A stretch of 64,000 bases of DNA from Bacteroidia bacterium (lineage in GTDB: Bacteria; Bacteroidota; Bacteroidia; J057), in the NCBI GenBank assembly GCA_022760475.1, contig JALEFZ010000088.1, positions 372,001 through 436,000 of the forward strand, given 5' to 3'. The notes beneath the pieces are model-generated. The model was not told the DNA's origin and ran no database searches. It worked only from the letters and a program-made list of their open reading frames with translations. The stretch's first letter is position 1. Each line of letters begins with the position of its first letter. Position numbers and translations under genes: made by a program. Of the stretch, positions 26,845 through 35,924 are shown one piece after another.

Positions 26845-28465
26845 GCCATCTTGTACACTCCTTTACCACCGTAAAAATCTGATCAAGGGTATGCTTCCAG
26901 GCATTCTCTACTTTTTGATTCCAATCGGAATCATACTTTTTGATGGTGTCAAATAAGACCTCCTGGAAGACATCAAATTCTTTTTCTGTGACCATATACT
27001 GATTGTTATGACTCAGTGCAATGGCTTGAATCTTACTTTTTCCTTTCTTTTTATTCTTATTGATAATAGAAAGGATTTCTTCAACTGTATGGTCTACCTT
27101 GGCAAAGTGCTCCTTTAGGTTTGGGTAATTCTTAAACTTCTGTTTTGAACCCTCACTTTTTGAAAAGAATTCTTCGAAAAACTGGTAGTAGAATTGCTCA
27201 TCCTGCCTACATCTTTCATAGCTATCTTTTACAATGCGGGTGATATTTGGTTTTACATTGACACTCTCGAGTACACTTATGAACCTAATTTCCCTCTGTA
27301 CATCCTTTAGGTCTTGGAATCGATCTTCGTGATCTGGGCTTAAAAGGGTTTTTATCAAAGAAGCAGTGCCATCGGGAACATTCTTTTTTCTAAAACACTT
27401 CCTGAAATACTTTTCAGGGTCTTTTCTGTATTCGATTCTATTGGTTACAACCTGAATGGCGTCCATTCCCTGGAAAAAGGGTTTCCCACTAAATAACTCA
27501 AAAGTCAGTAGACCTAGAGAAAATTGAATTGACCTGTCATTGACAGTACCATTGGCTAGCTCTTCGGGACTGAGGTACCTGCAGTTTGATAAGATATTCT
27601 CGCGGGTTCTTTTGGCATAGAATGTACTCTGAACAAATTGAAAGGGCGAAATCACAGGGTTCATGCCTGCCCGTTCATTGATGAGGATTTGCTGAGGCTT
27701 CAAGGCTCCAAAAGTATGATCATTAGCTTGACAAATGGAAATCGTGTTCAAAAGTACTTCAATGATATGTAATGCCTCCAGGTTACTGAAGTTTGTTTTC
27801 AACTCAATATGATCCTTTAAACTTTTCCCTTCGATATAGGGCATAAGGAAAAACCAGGGGTAAGACCTTACGTGCTGCCTTATTACCGTAATGATACCAT
27901 CTATCTTTGTGAGTTCCTCTATTTGATCTACATCAGGGTGGACCTCCAGTATATTTTCATTGGTTAAAATCGAAAACGGCTTAATCACTTTTACAACCTT
28001 ATGACTTGGCTTTCCAGATATTCCAGAGTGATCCAGAACTTTGAACATGATGGAGCGATCTCCATCAATATTGTCCATTTCAAGCTCATCAATCACCTCA
28101 TAATCCATTCCCAACCTTTCATCTATATATTGCCTCAGATCTTCTTTGCTTTCAAATAGCCTGATAGTAGACTGCCTGATTTTAGGGGAAGCGTTCAGGC
28201 GACGGAGGTTATCCAAAAACTTGATCACAGAAAACACGATTTTATTCTGCTCAATGTTGTAATTCTCGACACTTAGAACATTGGTGTTTCTTTCTCCCTG
28301 AATGACATTAAACTGATTGCTCAGATGGGTAAATTGTTGCTGGACTTCACTTTCATTTTTGAAAACCGCTTCCTTGAGTAAGTTTCTGATTAAATCTATC
28401 GCAACACCCAATTCACCTTCGGCAAGAAGTTCATTGGCTTTATCTATCTCTTCTAAAAATGGCAT
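26798..28465 (-). CDS. Effector-associated domain, pseudokinase and globin fusion protein
   Basis: The 555-residue cytoplasmic protein reads as three parts. Residues 1-90 resemble effector-associated domain EAD11 (helical, with GERNTNVLSVENYNIEQNKI). Residues about 110-400 follow the protein-kinase fold (VVKVIKP lysine strand, hinge LMPYIEGKSL, LSPEEL, FSLGLLTFELFSGKPFF), but the catalytic loop HRDLKPxN is FGALKPQQ, so the catalytic Asp is Ala254 and the metal Asn is Gln, and DFG is not recognisable. Residues about 405-545 match a globin: FYYQFFEEFF (helix B), Phe444 at CD1, His453 at the distal E7 place, His486 at the proximal F8 place in ALSHNNQYMV, and NAWKHTLDQI (helix H). It may sense haem ligands or redox state and signal by protein contact. 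This is inferred. Confidence 0.75.
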   Translation of the reverse strand: MPFLEEIDKANELLAEGELGVAIDLIRNLLKEAVFKNESEVQQQFTHLSNQFNVIQGERNTNVLSVENYNIEQNKIVFSVIKFLDNLRRLNASPKIRQSTIRLFESKEDLRQYIDERLGMDYEVIDELEMDNIDGDRSIMFKVLDHSGISGKPSHKVVKVIKPFSILTNENILEVHPDVDQIEELTKIDGIITVIRQHVRSYPWFFLMPYIEGKSLKDHIELKTNFSNLEALHIIEVLLNTISICQANDHTFGALKPQQILINERAGMNPVISPFQFVQSTFYAKRTRENILSNCRYLSPEELANGTVNDRSIQFSLGLLTFELFSGKPFFQGMDAIQVVTNRIEYRKDPEKYFRKCFRKKNVPDGTASLIKTLLSPDHEDRFQDLKDVQREIRFISVLESVNVKPNITRIVKDSYERCRQDEQFYYQFFEEFFSKSEGSKQKFKNYPNLKEHFAKVDHTVEEILSIINKNKKKGKSKIQAIALSHNNQYMVTEKEFDVFQEVLFDTIKKYDSDWNQKVENAWKHTLDQIFTVVKECTRWLSQNDQAINSGPKLV

Positions 28466-28728
28466 GGCTATCGATTTGAAAATTACACTTTTCTAATCCC
28501 CTATTTGTTGGAGTTTGTTCAATTTAATTTAAAACTATTTATACGGAAAATATAAAATTACGACTTTCTTTATTAACGTTGAACCTCTTATCTATGATAA
28601 AGTACAGACTATTAGTATTTTAGGAGTTTTTTTGAAGGAACTTTATTGATTGAATTCCTTCTTTTCCTTAAAAACATACATGCTTTTAAGAGAAGAGTAA
28701 TGACCAATCTACATGATTTTTAATCAAA

Positions 28729-30540
28729 CTAACCGTCGAATAACAGCAATTTGGCATTGTCCATAAGCATGGGCTTATCGCCTTGGCCATTCCATAAATA
28801 TACCTTGACCTTGTTGTAGTTTTGTCTGGGGAGTTTCAGGTCTACATCCACTCGGGTAGTCTTCCCTGCATCAATGTGCCTGAAAGGCCTTAGGATTCCC
28901 CTGCGAACCAACTCATCTTCCCTATAAAGTTCCAGGACAACCTGCGGCATACGCCACCATTGGGCTTTTTTAGACTCACAATATATATCTGCACTTAGCC
29001 TAAGGTAGTCTTTATCCACGTTAGAGAAAGCAAGCTCCCATGCGGGAGAATGTTCTTTTGAGCCATCCACCCAATAGGAGTAATTTCCTGAAATTGCTGG
29101 GTAAGGAGATTTGCTAAGGCTTGTGTCTGCCTCAAAGTCATTTGTGGCAAAACCAGTTATATTTTTGGGCTCCCCCAGGTACATGTCTTCATTGTCAAGG
29201 TAAAGTCGGACGGAGGGATCTGTGCTTTTTTTACTCTTCCACAAAATACCCTTGAAATAAGCCTGGTTCATCTGTTCTGGAATGAATAGACCTCCTTTGT
29301 GTGCTTGGTGAGTAATCCAAAAGTTATGGTAAATACATACTGCTGCTACCGCATAGAACAGGTAAGGAAGGTATTTTCTTTGATTGATCCATTGTACGAG
29401 GCTAGCAACAGGTAAAAGCAAAACCGCATAGGCCTGAACCATGGCCCGCTGGCCAAGGGAACCACCATACCACCAGATGTCCCAGGCAAAGGTGATGTAC
29501 ATGAAAATGAAGGAAAAAATGAGGCTAACACCGAAAATTTCTTTTTGATTCCTGGCCATAGGGATAAAACCAAGCAGCGAAAAGGCCATGATGGGAGAAT
29601 AAATGAACCATCCGGCTCGAAAACTGAACAGGCAATCCCATATATGAGGACTCAGCCAGCTAAAACCTTGATCCTGATAGCTGTAGATCAACCAATGTCC
29701 TCCAATTGTTTTCCAGTAGATTAATTGCAGAGAGCCTACAAGCCCAGTCAATAGGCCAGCCAATAAGTATTTGCCGAAATGATCCTTCACAAAGTTGAAC
29801 CGATCAAGGATGAAACTTTTTAGAGGGAACTTGATCCCCCAAAGTACTGGGATCAAAACCGAAACGATCTCGGTCGGCCGGGTCAGGGCAGCCAGCCCCA
29901 CCAGCAATCCAATACCAGCAGCCCTGCCAAAGGATGGCGATTCATAAAATCTCAAGCTGAGCCACAGGAGTCCTGCATATACCGTAAATAAATAGCTGTG
30001 GGTCATAGCTGCATTCATACTGGCGTAATCCATGTAATTTGAGCCAAAAACCACCAAAAATATGGCTATGGCCGTAGCCTGATCACTGAAATATCGCAGC
30101 ATGAATTTTCGGATCAGCCATAGACCCAGCAAGGCCATTAGAAAACTTCCAAAGAATATGGCAAACTGATAAGGAAGGGAAAAACCATCTGCAGGGTAGG
30201 AACTAAGGCTTGCATAGGCATGTCCCAGCAAAAAGAAAGGAGTAAACATGATTCCCTGCCCCATCGAATATTTCATGATGTAATTGCCATTTTCGTATTT
30301 GTATGCCTGTTCAAATGATGGGGTAGGGGCGTATTTTTCCACGATGTCATCCCGGAACTCTACTTGGTCAAGGTCATGGTAAATAAAAATGGCTGGCAGG
30401 TACATGTAATAGCCCGAGACATCCCAGCCTATTGTGGCTTCCGCTTCTTGAGCATTATACTTGGGATAATAGATAAAACTGAAAAAACCGATCAACAAAT
30501 AGGAAAGGAGGAGAGATATAAACGAGAGGCGGTTTTTCAT
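28729..30540 (-). CDS. Multi-pass membrane protein, GT-C glycosyltransferase-like
   Basis: About 603 residues. A first membrane helix is followed by an extracytoplasmic loop holding GWDVSGYYMYLPA, an acidic residue placed where GT-C enzymes keep their catalytic Asp, then about ten further helices and a C-terminal beta-rich domain of about 170 residues without helices. GT-C enzymes move sugars from lipid-phosphate carriers onto acceptors outside the cytoplasmic membrane. The neighbouring divergent GT2 gene makes such a carrier-linked sugar plausible. ATG at 30540 (MKNRLSF) is preferred to one 75 bp upstream because the topology starts there. The family is inferred from layout, not from a strong motif. 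Confidence 0.65.
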   Translation of the reverse strand: MKNRLSFISLLLSYLLIGFFSFIYYPKYNAQEAEATIGWDVSGYYMYLPAIFIYHDLDQVEFRDDIVEKYAPTPSFEQAYKYENGNYIMKYSMGQGIMFTPFFLLGHAYASLSSYPADGFSLPYQFAIFFGSFLMALLGLWLIRKFMLRYFSDQATAIAIFLVVFGSNYMDYASMNAAMTHSYLFTVYAGLLWLSLRFYESPSFGRAAGIGLLVGLAALTRPTEIVSVLIPVLWGIKFPLKSFILDRFNFVKDHFGKYLLAGLLTGLVGSLQLIYWKTIGGHWLIYSYQDQGFSWLSPHIWDCLFSFRAGWFIYSPIMAFSLLGFIPMARNQKEIFGVSLIFSFIFMYITFAWDIWWYGGSLGQRAMVQAYAVLLLPVASLVQWINQRKYLPYLFYAVAAVCIYHNFWITHQAHKGGLFIPEQMNQAYFKGILWKSKKSTDPSVRLYLDNEDMYLGEPKNITGFATNDFEADTSLSKSPYPAISGNYSYWVDGSKEHSPAWELAFSNVDKDYLRLSADIYCESKKAQWWRMPQVVLELYREDELVRRGILRPFRHIDAGKTTRVDVDLKLPRQNYNKVKVYLWNGQGDKPMLMDNAKLLLFDG

Positions 30541-30634
30541 GTCAAAAGCAATTGGGAAGTGAGCTTTAATTGTGCAAACATCCGCATAGATCATAAAAAA
30601 CAGATATTTTTTCAAATATTTTGATAATTCCTGC

Positions 30635-30642
30635 TAGATTTG
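30635..30642 (+). promoter_or_regulatory. Possible -7 box for the GT2 gene
   Basis: TAGATTTG matches the TAnnTTTG consensus and lies 5 bp before the start codon. If used, the transcript would be leaderless or nearly so. No well-spaced -33 box is visible. Confidence 0.3.
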
Positions 30643-30647
30643 GCTCG

Positions 30648-31367
30648 ATGAAAATATCCAAGCTCTCCATAATTATCCCTGCCTACAATGAGGAAGCTAC
30701 CATCCACCTGATCCTGGATCGAGTTAAGAAGGTTGTTTTGGTAGAAGGAATCGAGAAGGAGGTGATCATTGTAAATGATTGTTCCAAAGATGAAACTGGG
30801 AAGGCAATTGAAGCCTATATGGCTGTAAACCCCGAATTGAATATCCAGTTATTTCACCACGAAAAAAACCAGGGAAAGGGAGCTGCTCTCCACACAGGTA
30901 TTTCCAAAGCCACAGGTGAATACCTCATCATCCAGGATGCTGACCTGGAATATGACCCAGCTGAGTACAACATTTTGCTACAGCCCGTATTGGATGGCTT
31001 TGCTGATATAGTATATGGATCAAGGTTTATGGGAGGCAATCCCCACAGGGTATTGTTCTTTTGGCATTCTATCGGAAACAAGTTCCTGACATTTCTCTCA
31101 AACATGATGACAGGCTTGAACCTGACAGACATGGAGACCTGCTACAAATTATTCAGGACAGACCTGATCCAGGGCTTAAAGTTAAAGGAAAAACGTTTCG
31201 GCTTTGAACCGGAAGTAACCGCCAAGGTTGCCCGAATATCCAAGGTGAGGATTTATGAAGTAGGCATTTCCTACTATGGGCGTACCTATGATGAAGGGAA
31301 AAAGATCGGCTGGAGGGATGGATTTAGAGCCATCTACTGCATTTTTAAATTTAAACTTTTCAAATAG
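30648..31367 (+). CDS. GT2 glycosyltransferase, polyprenyl-phosphate sugar synthase type
   Basis: The 239-residue protein has the GT-A fold of family 2: SIIIPAYNEEATI at the N terminus, VIIVNDCSKDETG, the QDADLEYDP metal/donor motif, YGSRF and DMETCYKLFR. These are signatures of dolichyl/undecaprenyl-phosphate mannose or glucose synthases, which load a sugar from a nucleotide donor onto the lipid carrier at the cytosolic face. No membrane helices are present. ATG at 30648 is preferred to an ATG 27 bp upstream because the first strand follows it directly. It diverges from the GT-C-like gene with a 107-bp gap. Confidence 0.88.
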   Translation: MKISKLSIIIPAYNEEATIHLILDRVKKVVLVEGIEKEVIIVNDCSKDETGKAIEAYMAVNPELNIQLFHHEKNQGKGAALHTGISKATGEYLIIQDADLEYDPAEYNILLQPVLDGFADIVYGSRFMGGNPHRVLFFWHSIGNKFLTFLSNMMTGLNLTDMETCYKLFRTDLIQGLKLKEKRFGFEPEVTAKVARISKVRIYEVGISYYGRTYDEGKKIGWRDGFRAIYCIFKFKLFK

Positions 31368-31565
31368 CACCTATTTTTCCTTTCCATGATTCTCCTATTT
31401 ACTTTTTAAGTAGTAAAATTGGATGTAAGAACTTGGCCTAAATATGAAAATAATTTTTTGAAGAAATTCTGATTTTAGAATATATTGATAATGAAAAAAA
31501 GAAGGTTTGAGTATTTTCTTGGTTTAGATAAGCCTTCTCTTAGTTGATTCCTCAATTCTTGTGTC

Positions 31566-33386
31566 TTGAAAAACTTTTATTCGCTGGAATCCTTTGATCC
31601 TGTCTTTATCAGGTGGTATAAGGGGATTTTAGTAGGAGGTATACTGGTTTCGGCGATATTTCTCGTTCGAGATATCTACTGCGGCAACACCCTGGCACGT
31701 ATTATTCTTGATATTCTCACCATCCTGGCAGATTCAATCGCACTTTATCTTGGCGTGAGAAAGAAAAAGTACCTTGCAGGGATCGTTGTTGTTTTTTGCT
31801 ATGGAATCGTTGCTTTGACCTGGTCGGCTATTTTGGGAGGTGGGGTTAAGAGTCCCTTTATGCTCTATTTCATGGTCATGTCTCTGACCAGTGGAATGCT
31901 TTTTAGAGGGAGTCTGCAGTGGATCATTGCTTCAGTCTCACTTGGATCGCTCTTGTTTGTCTACCTTGTAGAATTGGTATGGCCAGAATTATTGGGACAG
32001 ATAAGGTCTGACTTTTGGGATTATGCCCTGAATTACATTGCGATATACTTCCTTATTTTTTATGGTACCTATTTGGCTAAAAATTACCTCAATACTCAAA
32101 AAGATAAACTCAAAGAAAAAACCCTGAAAATTGCCGCACAGAATAAAACACTCTTCGCTCAGCAGGAAGAAATCAATAAATTAAATACAGAACTTCAAAA
32201 GCAGCTTGACGAACGAACCAAGCAGCTTTCAGATGCTCTGAAAGAAGCCTCAGGTCGCGAGGCTTATATGCGGTCCTTGGTAGAGTCACAGTCTACCTTC
32301 CTGTTTAGGATCGACATGGCAGGCAAAATTCTCTTTATCAACAATGCCTTGGCAAAATTGATCCAGGTGCAAAAGAAAAGCAATGCTTCGGAAGGCTTTT
32401 TGCAGGACCGGCTCCTTGAGAAGGATGCGCTTTTCCTTGAAAAAATAGTTTTTGAAGCTTTGGATAAGCCTGGCAGCCCGATCAAGGCTACCTTACCCGT
32501 CAAAAATCATCTTGAAAATGGTGGTATAGAGTCCAGGTACATAGATTGGGAGTTCCTGGCAGTGAAGAATGCCAAAACCAATAAAATGGAAATTCAGGCT
32601 GTAGGATATGACATTACCCACAGGCTGAGTATTGAGGAGGAAATGAAGAAAAAGTCAAATCAACTGGAAAAACTCACCAGGGATTTGATTCGAAGGAACA
32701 ATGAACTTACAGACTTTGGCTATATGGTATCCCACAACCTGCGAGGGCCTGTTGCCAATATTGTAGGCTTGACAGAACTTTATCCTGATTCTGAGGAAGA
32801 TGAGGTGATCAAGCGTCTACGAATCTCTTCCAAAAGATTGGATTCCATCATCAAAGACCTGAACCTGGTGGTAGACCTGAAAAATACTTCCAGGACGGAT
32901 TTCGAGAGGGTAAGTCTCCTTGAAATTACCAATCAAGTTATATTCCAATTGGAGGAGAAAATCAAAAGTAAGAAGGCAGAAATCCATCTGGATTTTCCAA
33001 AGGAATTTGAGATACTGCTGATCCGGCCTTACATCTTTAGCATCATTTACAATCTCCTATCCAATGGAATCAAGTATGCCAGCCCAGAAAGAAAGCCTAA
33101 AGTTTGGGTAACTGTTGAAGATTCTGATAAAGGCTATGCCATTTCTGTTTGCGACAATGGAATCGGGATCAACATGGAAAAGTATGGTTCCCGCCTATTC
33201 AACCTTTATGAAAGGTTTAACGAAACCGAAGAAGGGCAAGGAATCGGTCTTCACATGGTGAAAGTTCAGGTAGAAGCCATGAATGGCCATATCGAAGTGA
33301 ATAGTGTACCTGGTAAAGGGACTTGCTTCAAATTGACCTTTCCGAAAAACTTACCATTATTTGTTCATCAGGCCTTAAAGTTATAG
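31566..33386 (+). CDS. Membrane sensor histidine kinase with PAS domain
   Basis: The 606-residue protein has five or six membrane helices in residues 20-170, a coiled coil (about 175-235), a PAS domain (about 240-355), a HisKA-type region with His390 in MVSHNLRGPVANI, and a HATPase domain (NLLSNGIKYASPE, CDNGIGINME, GQGIGLHMVK). It autophosphorylates on His and passes phosphate to a regulator; none is adjacent. The only start available after the in-frame stop at 31545 is TTG at 31566. Its 3' end overlaps the opposing P450 gene by 59 bp. Confidence 0.92.
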   Translation: MKNFYSLESFDPVFIRWYKGILVGGILVSAIFLVRDIYCGNTLARIILDILTILADSIALYLGVRKKKYLAGIVVVFCYGIVALTWSAILGGGVKSPFMLYFMVMSLTSGMLFRGSLQWIIASVSLGSLLFVYLVELVWPELLGQIRSDFWDYALNYIAIYFLIFYGTYLAKNYLNTQKDKLKEKTLKIAAQNKTLFAQQEEINKLNTELQKQLDERTKQLSDALKEASGREAYMRSLVESQSTFLFRIDMAGKILFINNALAKLIQVQKKSNASEGFLQDRLLEKDALFLEKIVFEALDKPGSPIKATLPVKNHLENGGIESRYIDWEFLAVKNAKTNKMEIQAVGYDITHRLSIEEEMKKKSNQLEKLTRDLIRRNNELTDFGYMVSHNLRGPVANIVGLTELYPDSEEDEVIKRLRISSKRLDSIIKDLNLVVDLKNTSRTDFERVSLLEITNQVIFQLEEKIKSKKAEIHLDFPKEFEILLIRPYIFSIIYNLLSNGIKYASPERKPKVWVTVEDSDKGYAISVCDNGIGINMEKYGSRLFNLYERFNETEEGQGIGLHMVKVQVEAMNGHIEVNSVPGKGTCFKLTFPKNLPLFVHQALKL

Positions 33387-34671
33387 AAGGGGAATACTTG
33401 ACTTCACCACTGCCTTCTCTTTTGAAATTAAATTTGTGTAGAATCATGGCCAATGCAATTTGCATCTCCGTCATGGCAAACTGATGGCCAATACATAGCC
33501 TGGGGCCACCACCGAAGGGGATATAGGCATAAGTAGGACGTTCTTTTTCCTTTTCAGGACTGAATCGCTCAGGATCAAATTCATCAGGACGCTCCCAGTA
33601 CTCAGGGTTTCGATGAAGTCCGTAAATAAATATGGTAATTCCTTGTCCTGCCTTTACTTCCAGACCTTCAATGTTGTCATCCTCTTTGGCATCTCTACCA
33701 ATAACCCATGCAGTCGGGTATAGTCTCAGGCTTTCCTTGATGACCTTTGTGATGTATGGCAGGTTTCTGAGGTCTTCAAATTTCAATTTCCCATCCTTCA
33801 TTACCTTGTCTGCTTCTTCGCGTGCTTTGGCCTGAACTTCTGGGTGTTTGTCAAGAAGGTAAAGGGTAAAGGTTAAGGCATTGGCGGAGGTTTCATGACC
33901 TGCCAGAAACAACACGAGAGACTCCTCTCTAAGCTGTAAGTCATTTAGGGATTCCCCTGTTTCAGCATCTTTTGAAGTCAAAAGCATATCCAGAAGGTCG
34001 CGATTTTGTGGACCTATCTTTTTCCTTTCTTCGATCAGGTCTTCAACAACCTTCTCCATCCTCCTTTTATGGGCATCATATTCCTTGATTTTTCCTGTCA
34101 ATTTGTATGAAAGTACCTGAAGGGGATTCCTGATTTTGGCTACGGCCAGGTGCATCAAGGCATCTACGGATTCATAAATGGCTTCCAGGTTTTCCTGGGT
34201 TACTCCTGTGCTAAAGAGAGAACGGCTGACTACATTGAGGGTGAGTTCTATCATGGCATGGTGAAGCTCAGTGGTCCCTGTTTCCTTGGCCATGTCGGCC
34301 AGGAAGATTTCTGTCTCATCAATCATGATTTGAGAAAGATTCTCTATCTGAGCTTTATGAAAGGCAGGTTGGATCAACCTCCTTTGGCGAAGCCAGTATG
34401 GCAACTCACTGGTGAGGATACCATTCCCGATGAATTCTCCAACAATTCTTGTTGGCCTGTCCTTTAGGTAGTTGCGGTTATTCTTGACGAGGATATGAGC
34501 TACATACTTATCGTTGGTTGTGATACACACAGATCTGCCAGCCACATTTACCATGAAGGTATCCCCAAACCTTTTCTGGTAAGAACTAAAGGTCTTCAGG
34601 ATATCTGATATGATGCTGATTTGACTTTTGAAAAACTCTCTTCTTGGAACCGCAGGAATCTGGAATGACAT
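33328..34671 (-). CDS. Cytochrome P450
   Basis: P450s use O2 and electrons to hydroxylate or otherwise oxidise small molecules. The 447-residue protein has the I-helix AGHETSANALT, the ExxR motif ESLRLYP, the PERF region (DPERFSPE), and the haem-binding loop FGGGPRLCIGH with ligand Cys393. There is no membrane anchor, so it is a soluble bacterial class. The redox partner is not in the window. The substrate cannot be told. It lies downstream of a terminator and is probably transcribed on its own. Confidence 0.95.
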   Translation of the reverse strand: MSFQIPAVPRREFFKSQISIISDILKTFSSYQKRFGDTFMVNVAGRSVCITTNDKYVAHILVKNNRNYLKDRPTRIVGEFIGNGILTSELPYWLRQRRLIQPAFHKAQIENLSQIMIDETEIFLADMAKETGTTELHHAMIELTLNVVSRSLFSTGVTQENLEAIYESVDALMHLAVAKIRNPLQVLSYKLTGKIKEYDAHKRRMEKVVEDLIEERKKIGPQNRDLLDMLLTSKDAETGESLNDLQLREESLVLFLAGHETSANALTFTLYLLDKHPEVQAKAREEADKVMKDGKLKFEDLRNLPYITKVIKESLRLYPTAWVIGRDAKEDDNIEGLEVKAGQGITIFIYGLHRNPEYWERPDEFDPERFSPEKEKERPTYAYIPFGGGPRLCIGHQFAMTEMQIALAMILHKFNFKREGSGEVKYSPSITLRPDEQIMVSFSERSI

Positions 34672-34719
34672 GGTGTAGTTAGTTTGTAGTTATCCGTTAA
34701 TTCAATGACCTTAAAAATA

Positions 34720-34749
34720 AAAGCTGTTTCCCAATTGGGAAACAGCTTT
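34720..34749 (-). terminator. Terminator of the barrel-protein gene
   Basis: A perfect 30-base palindrome (15+15, AAAGCTGTTTCCCAA and its complement) is followed on the minus strand by TTATTTTTAAGG. It sits between the stop of the barrel gene and the P450 start. Confidence 0.88.
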
Positions 34750-34784
34750 GTCATATATTTTCAAAAGATATTCTCTTTTTGGCC

Positions 34785-35642
34785 TTATCTGAACCTCCTT
34801 CTAGGCTGAGGACACCTTCTCCAGTCAAAGATGTAGTTGATTCTGGCAACGGTAAAGACATACCAGTCAGACTGAGTCCTATCCCCGCGGATTCCATTTA
34901 AGTCTGCAACATTATCCGGGTCGGAAAGCAGAACTGCCCTGGTTCCAAGTGCTCCGCCACCTGCGGATTCAAATAGTTCATCCCTATCAGGATACTCTCC
35001 GCTTACATCATCGAGGTAGTCAGTAAAGGTTTTCCTGAAACCCGTTTCCAACTCAAAGTCCCACTGGTCTGAAAGTCGGATTCTGACACCTGCACCCATT
35101 GGGATAGCCATTTGAACAAGGGCATAAGGGCCAGGATTATTTGAACCTAGGATAAATTGTCCTTCGGTTCCAATTCTTTGTAGGTCAACCCATTCACCCT
35201 GATAAAAGGCCTGAGGGTTAAATTTGAATATACTTAATCCTCCAAAGACGTAAGGGACATAATCAGGACGATCTCTGAACCTGCGGTCATTGGCGATAAA
35301 GTCAATAACTAATTGAAAACTTCCTTCAGTAATGGGGGTACGGAAGTGAAGGTTCCTTCTATTTCGTGCAAAATTACTTGAAACAGAATCCGAAGCACTC
35401 GCCCATCCATGGGCAAAACTCACCCTTGCACTCATCAAAGGATTGAATTTGTACGAAAGGTCTACACCAAGGGCAGCCTTGGTAAACCGAAATGTCAAGT
35501 CGTCATCTAGGTCGCCAAGATAGTTTGTCGAACCACCGGAAACTCCCACACGCAAATAGGAACTATTTACCTGGGCGTTGACGCTGGGGGCTAACATCAT
35601 TCCTGCAATCAATAATATGGCAATATACCTCATAGCCATCAT
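34785..35642 (-). CDS. Outer-membrane beta-barrel protein, DUF6089-like
   Basis: The 285-residue protein has a signal peptide (MRYIAILLIAGMMLAPSVNAQ) and a small barrel pattern: GVSGGSTNYLGDL, ALGVDLSYKF, VPYVFGGLSIFKF, MGAGVRIRL, WDFELETGFRKTFTDYLDD and a strand near the C terminus. This layout is that of Bacteroidota DUF6089/OmpA-type eight-stranded barrels. Such proteins lie in the outer membrane; the exact role is unknown. The C terminus ends in an Arg-rich tail (CPQPRRRFR) after the last strand. Two in-frame ATGs begin the gene; either leaves the signal intact. Confidence 0.75.
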   Translation of the reverse strand: MMAMRYIAILLIAGMMLAPSVNAQVNSSYLRVGVSGGSTNYLGDLDDDLTFRFTKAALGVDLSYKFNPLMSARVSFAHGWASASDSVSSNFARNRRNLHFRTPITEGSFQLVIDFIANDRRFRDRPDYVPYVFGGLSIFKFNPQAFYQGEWVDLQRIGTEGQFILGSNNPGPYALVQMAIPMGAGVRIRLSDQWDFELETGFRKTFTDYLDDVSGEYPDRDELFESAGGGALGTRAVLLSDPDNVADLNGIRGDRTQSDWYVFTVARINYIFDWRRCPQPRRRFR

Positions 35643-35924
35643 AGGGTGTTTGGTTACTGGTTTTATTAATGTTGGGTCAATAATTAAACGGAGAACATTT
35701 ACTCATTGATATAAATAGCACGAGTACGAACTAATCGCATCTCTTCGAATTTTCAAAATAGACTTTGGTATAAATTTCTCCTATACTTAATATTTTAATA
35801 ATTGATAGCTGAGGAAAAACACTTTTCCCTTTCTACTTGATAATATGTCCGAAATGGGCAGAAACCCTACAGTTTGTAGTGTGGATGAAGAGGTAATTAC
35901 TCTCTCTAACGAGCAGAAAAATGT

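Noticed and set aside
28634..28661. Hairpin GAAGGAA...TTCCTTC between the globin fusion gene and the GT-C-like gene
   Set aside because: The stem is AT-rich and no minus-strand T-tract follows it, so it does not fit a terminator of the adjacent minus-strand gene.
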